The notes below the pieces were generated by a model. The model was not told where the DNA came from. It saw nothing but the letters and a program-made list of their open reading frames with translations, and ran no database searches. 64,000 bases of DNA from Calonectria ilicicola (taxonomy: Eukaryota > Ascomycota > Sordariomycetes > Hypocreales > Nectriaceae). The position numbers and the translations under genes were made by a program. The stretch is taken from assembly GCA_020809705.1 (NCBI GenBank), contig CP085833.1:4030001-4094000 (forward strand). Reading direction: 5' to 3'. This document shows positions 61,646-64,000 of the stretch, piece after piece. How positions within the stretch are numbered: the stretch's first letter is position 1; each line of letters begins with the position of its first letter.

Positions 61646-63116
61646 GGTGAAGTTGAACCGAGTGATGGTGATTGCTGAATTGCGCAACTTGGCGGGCGAC
61701 AAATGGCTGTTTATACAGGCGAGGCGAGTCCTAGATACAAGAGGCCACGTAGTTGGCGCAACTATTCTTGAATGGAAATGAGTCAACAATTTTAGATGAC
61801 ATGAGATTGTTATATTATAATTTATGCTACGGAAGCGCGAAGCCGTTGTTATATGGCTGCCTGCATGATGAAACTAGCCCAAGGCTCACTGGCCAAGCCC
61901 AAAGTGGCTGACTAGTAGGCAGACGGCGGGTGGCTCATTCATCTTGCTCCGCCACGACCAGATCTGACCGTGATGCCATGGTTTAGTGTCATCAATCAAT
62001 TTAACTCCATTTTTATTTTTTGAGATTTTTCCAAAGACGTTTACTTGATGGTTAGTTAAGTATCAAATGATGCCTACCCACTGATTGTTTTCTTGTGGAG
62101 AGTCGTTTTCGGATATGGAGCTAAGTGGATTCTAGGCTTCCGAATTCAAGGATTGTTAGAGAAAAACGGCGAGGTGACTCGGCACCACACATATCTATTT
62201 CCCTCCAGATTTATTTAAGTTCAAAATTAAATCTTTAGTGGTAAAAAAAAACTGTATGGTGATGTTGATGGTCAAGGTAGAAGGTTATGTTTCTCCCGGG
62301 TTGCAATGGAGAGGGAAATGGCTAGGTAAATTTTACATTGGGAGTAACATGATAATGCCGTAAATGATGTTTTTCAGAGGCTTCTTGATTAGATAAAGCC
62401 AAATATGAAAGGAGAAAAATTAAAACAATCGGCTACCTCATATTATTTTTAGCCTATTGTGTTAGAGGATTGGGTCCGGCTGGGATTCCAAGAAAAATAA
62501 CCTACCCTATAGTAGATTGGACGCACAAGATAAAAGGGACCTGTTGTTAAGACTGCGCCCTTGTCAAGCAAGGGACCTCCCCCCAAGGGACCCCCCGTGA
62601 CTTTCACCACCAAAATTTGTCGATGATCTAAGCAATGGGAAATCTTTTTAGTGGAAAAACTCACAGGGGGTCCCTTGGGGGGAGGTCCCTTGACAAGGGT
62701 GTAGTCTTAGTGCTGAAATAAATCATCAATCTTCCCTCTTCCAATAATTTTTACTGTATCAATTTGACAGTCATTTGGCCTAGCCTGGCCATTCTTATTG
62801 ATTTCTTTTATGAAGACCCTCTGATATAGACTCATAAAGACCATTACCAGCCTTTGTTTTGAATACTAGGAGTGGTAGTCGTCTAATTCCATCATACTAT
62901 GTCTAGTTATTGTGCCATTATGTCCGCCATGCACTCAATCCATCTATGCGCAAGAGAAATAATCCTGAAGTGACTGATTTATTCTAGTCATATTTCACCC
63001 TTCAAAGGAAACTGTCAAAAAAGTGGCGAAAAACAAGAAACTCATGCAAACCGGTATTCAAATCAGAAAAAAAACACCCTATTTGTTTTTCCATGACTGG
63101 CTACATGTGACCTGAT
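61646..63116. other. AT-rich intergenic region carrying a MITE
   Basis: Past the promoter of the oxygenase gene, the DNA turns AT-rich from about 61.8 kb. It holds the 158-bp inverted-repeat element at 62550-62707. No supported gene is present; the one open frame of 71 codons at 62449-62664 overlaps the element. Confidence 0.6.
62550..62707. mobile_element. Foldback MITE, Tc1/mariner-like, with TA flanks
   Basis: Two arms of about 50 bp face each other: left at 62550-62600 and right at 62661-62707, with a spacer of about 60 bp. After reverse-complementing the right arm, they align over nearly their whole length, sharing CCCTTGTCAAG, GGGACCTCCCCCCAAGGGA and a GTGA end. They differ by a 4-bp insertion in the left arm and a few substitutions, several of C-to-T type. 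Weaker similarity continues into the spacer. TA dinucleotides lie directly outside both ends (62548-62549 and 62708-62709), the target-site duplication of Tc1/mariner elements. No transposase is encoded, so it is non-autonomous. A plain hairpin is the alternative. Confidence 0.75.
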
Positions 63117-64000
63117 CTAACAGGCAAGAACAATCGGAGTGCTCCCTAGCCCGGGTCGAGCTGCCTCTCGCAGGGGATATCCAACCAAAACACAAACACA
63201 TGTGACCTGATCAATAAGGCGTTGTTCCCAGTAACGAGACTCGGCACCTATCCGACTGCAAAACGTCCCACGGTCGCGATAATGGTCACATTTCCCACTG
63301 CAATTTTTCAGGTGGCGTGGAAGCAGGCGAGATGGCATCTCTTGCTCGCATTTATGACAAGTTTGCTTTCCTTCATGGAGGAGATACTCATGGATGAAAT
63401 TTGTGCATTCGAGGTCCTCCTTTTTGGAGCGCTTGCAAGCTGCACTTCGGCCTGGTTTGTTGCAAATCGCTCCTTCATCAAAACACGGCTTACTCTTGCT
63501 TGCACATGAACCTCGGTGTGCTGTCAGGTTGCTTATATCGTCTCTTCCGCATCGCTCACAAGTATTCTTTTTCATATTGAAGAGATGCGCATGGGTGAAA
63601 TTTGTGCATTCGAAGCCCTTCTTTTTGCAGCGCTTGCAAGCTGCACTTCGGCCGGTTTTGTCGCAAATCGCTCCAGCTTTGAAGCATGGCTCACACTTGC
63701 CTGCGCACGTATCCTGGTGTTCTGCATACCGTTTTGTGTTGAAGACAACGCTTGCAGTTCTTGCCGCATTCGCATCTTCGCATTTAGTGCACCGACCGAC
63801 GCAAGTTTGTAGATGGTTTGTGTGTGTCGAGGAAATTTTGTCACCGCATCGTTCGCATTCGGCTCAACGGCTCGGATTAGGCGGCGGGTCTTGCCTTGGA
63901 CGATAACCTGTATTATGATCGAGTGGAGTGGCTTCAACCTGGGAGGTGCCATCAGAGATAAACTCGTCCTCGTCCTTGTCATTCTTGCGTCGCTTAACCG
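63117..64000 (-). CDS. Cysteine-rich repeat protein, 5' end beyond the window (possible decaying gene)
   Basis: The C-terminal part of a minus-strand gene that continues past base 64000. The visible N-terminal piece is basic then acidic (KRRKNDKDEDEF). An in-frame TGA near 63865 is removed if 63907-63863 is a 45-bp intron (weak GTTATC donor, CTAAT branch point, AG end), which restores frame into ECERCGDKIS. The rest alternates CxxC...HxxxC fingers (CERCGDKIS, CERCGRDDIS, CHKCEQEMPS) with a segment of Zn2Cys6-like spacing, C-x2-C-x6-C-x8-C-x2-C-x6-C, in CEPCFKAGAIC...CKRCKKKGFEC. The second copy has lost two cysteines (SKPC, CKRS) and the third is truncated. I do not recognise a family. Metal binding is inferred from spacing. 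It may be a functional gene or a pseudogene. Confidence 0.5.
63395..63473 (+). repeat. Direct repeat copy 1 within the Cys-rich gene
   Basis: A segment of about 79 bp is highly similar at DNA level to 63596-63674 (starting TGAAATTTGTGCATTCG and ending CAAATCGCTCC in both). The spacing is 201 bp, exactly 67 codons, so it is an in-frame duplication of the coding module. This is the copy in which conserved cysteines have been lost. Confidence 0.85.
63596..63674 (+). repeat. Direct repeat copy 2 within the Cys-rich gene
   Basis: This is the partner of the repeat at 63395-63473, offset by 201 bp. On the minus strand it encodes the intact module with all six cysteines of the Zn2Cys6-like spacing. 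Confidence 0.85.

Noticed and set aside
61646..61789. Upstream in-frame extension of the 2OG-Fe(II) oxygenase
   Set aside because: The extension has no ATG (it begins at a TTG), while 61645 is an ATG in good context and gives a complete domain.

Overview
The window is nuclear DNA of a filamentous ascomycete. The split genes carry short introns (45 to 140 bp) with fungal branch points such as CTAAC or CTGAC and GT-AG ends. The best protein matches are Pezizomycotina families (SepH kinase, DUF3602, DUF3824, an APSES factor, a GH76 mannosidase). Gene content and protein style suggest Sordariomycetes, probably Hypocreales, but the genus cannot be fixed from sequence alone. All calls are manual readings of translated frames and splice sites; no database search was run.

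Thirteen protein-coding genes can be supported, twelve complete and one cut by the right edge. From left to right they are: sepH (septation initiation kinase, 10 exons, +); a glutamine-rich low-complexity protein (-); a small single-pass membrane protein (-); the cell-cycle factor mbp1 (-), head to head with the dynactin actin arp1 (+); a DUF3602 protein (-); a GPI-anchored GH76 endo-mannosidase (-); the ER/Golgi cargo receptor erv41 (+); a 1074-residue DUF3824 protein (+); the ER Hsp40 scj1 with an HDEL tail (-), head to head with the DEAH-class spliceosomal ATPase prp2 (+); a 2OG-Fe(II) prolyl-4-hydroxylase-like oxygenase (-); and a cysteine-rich repeat protein that runs off the right edge (-).

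Gene density is low for a fungus. Two stretches, about 10.8-22.6 kb and 23.6-32.0 kb, hold no credible coding gene although most of their sequence is not strongly AT-rich. AT-rich patches lie near 18.3-19.1, 40.8-42.0, 46.15-46.27, 48.2-49.7 and 61.8-63.1 kb. The last of these contains a 158-bp foldback element with long terminal inverted repeats and flanking TA, which looks like a Tc1/mariner-type MITE.

The genes are mostly housekeeping and do not form a cluster or pathway. There are functional echoes: ER and secretory functions (erv41, scj1, the GPI mannosidase) and cell-cycle or cytoskeletal functions (sepH, mbp1, arp1). The most unusual items are a GC-AG intron in sepH, MCB-like sites in the mbp1/arp1 promoter, a UPRE-like site upstream of scj1, an in-frame stop-free intron in scj1, a DECH instead of DEAH motif in Prp2, the MITE, and the decaying modular cysteine-rich protein at the right edge.
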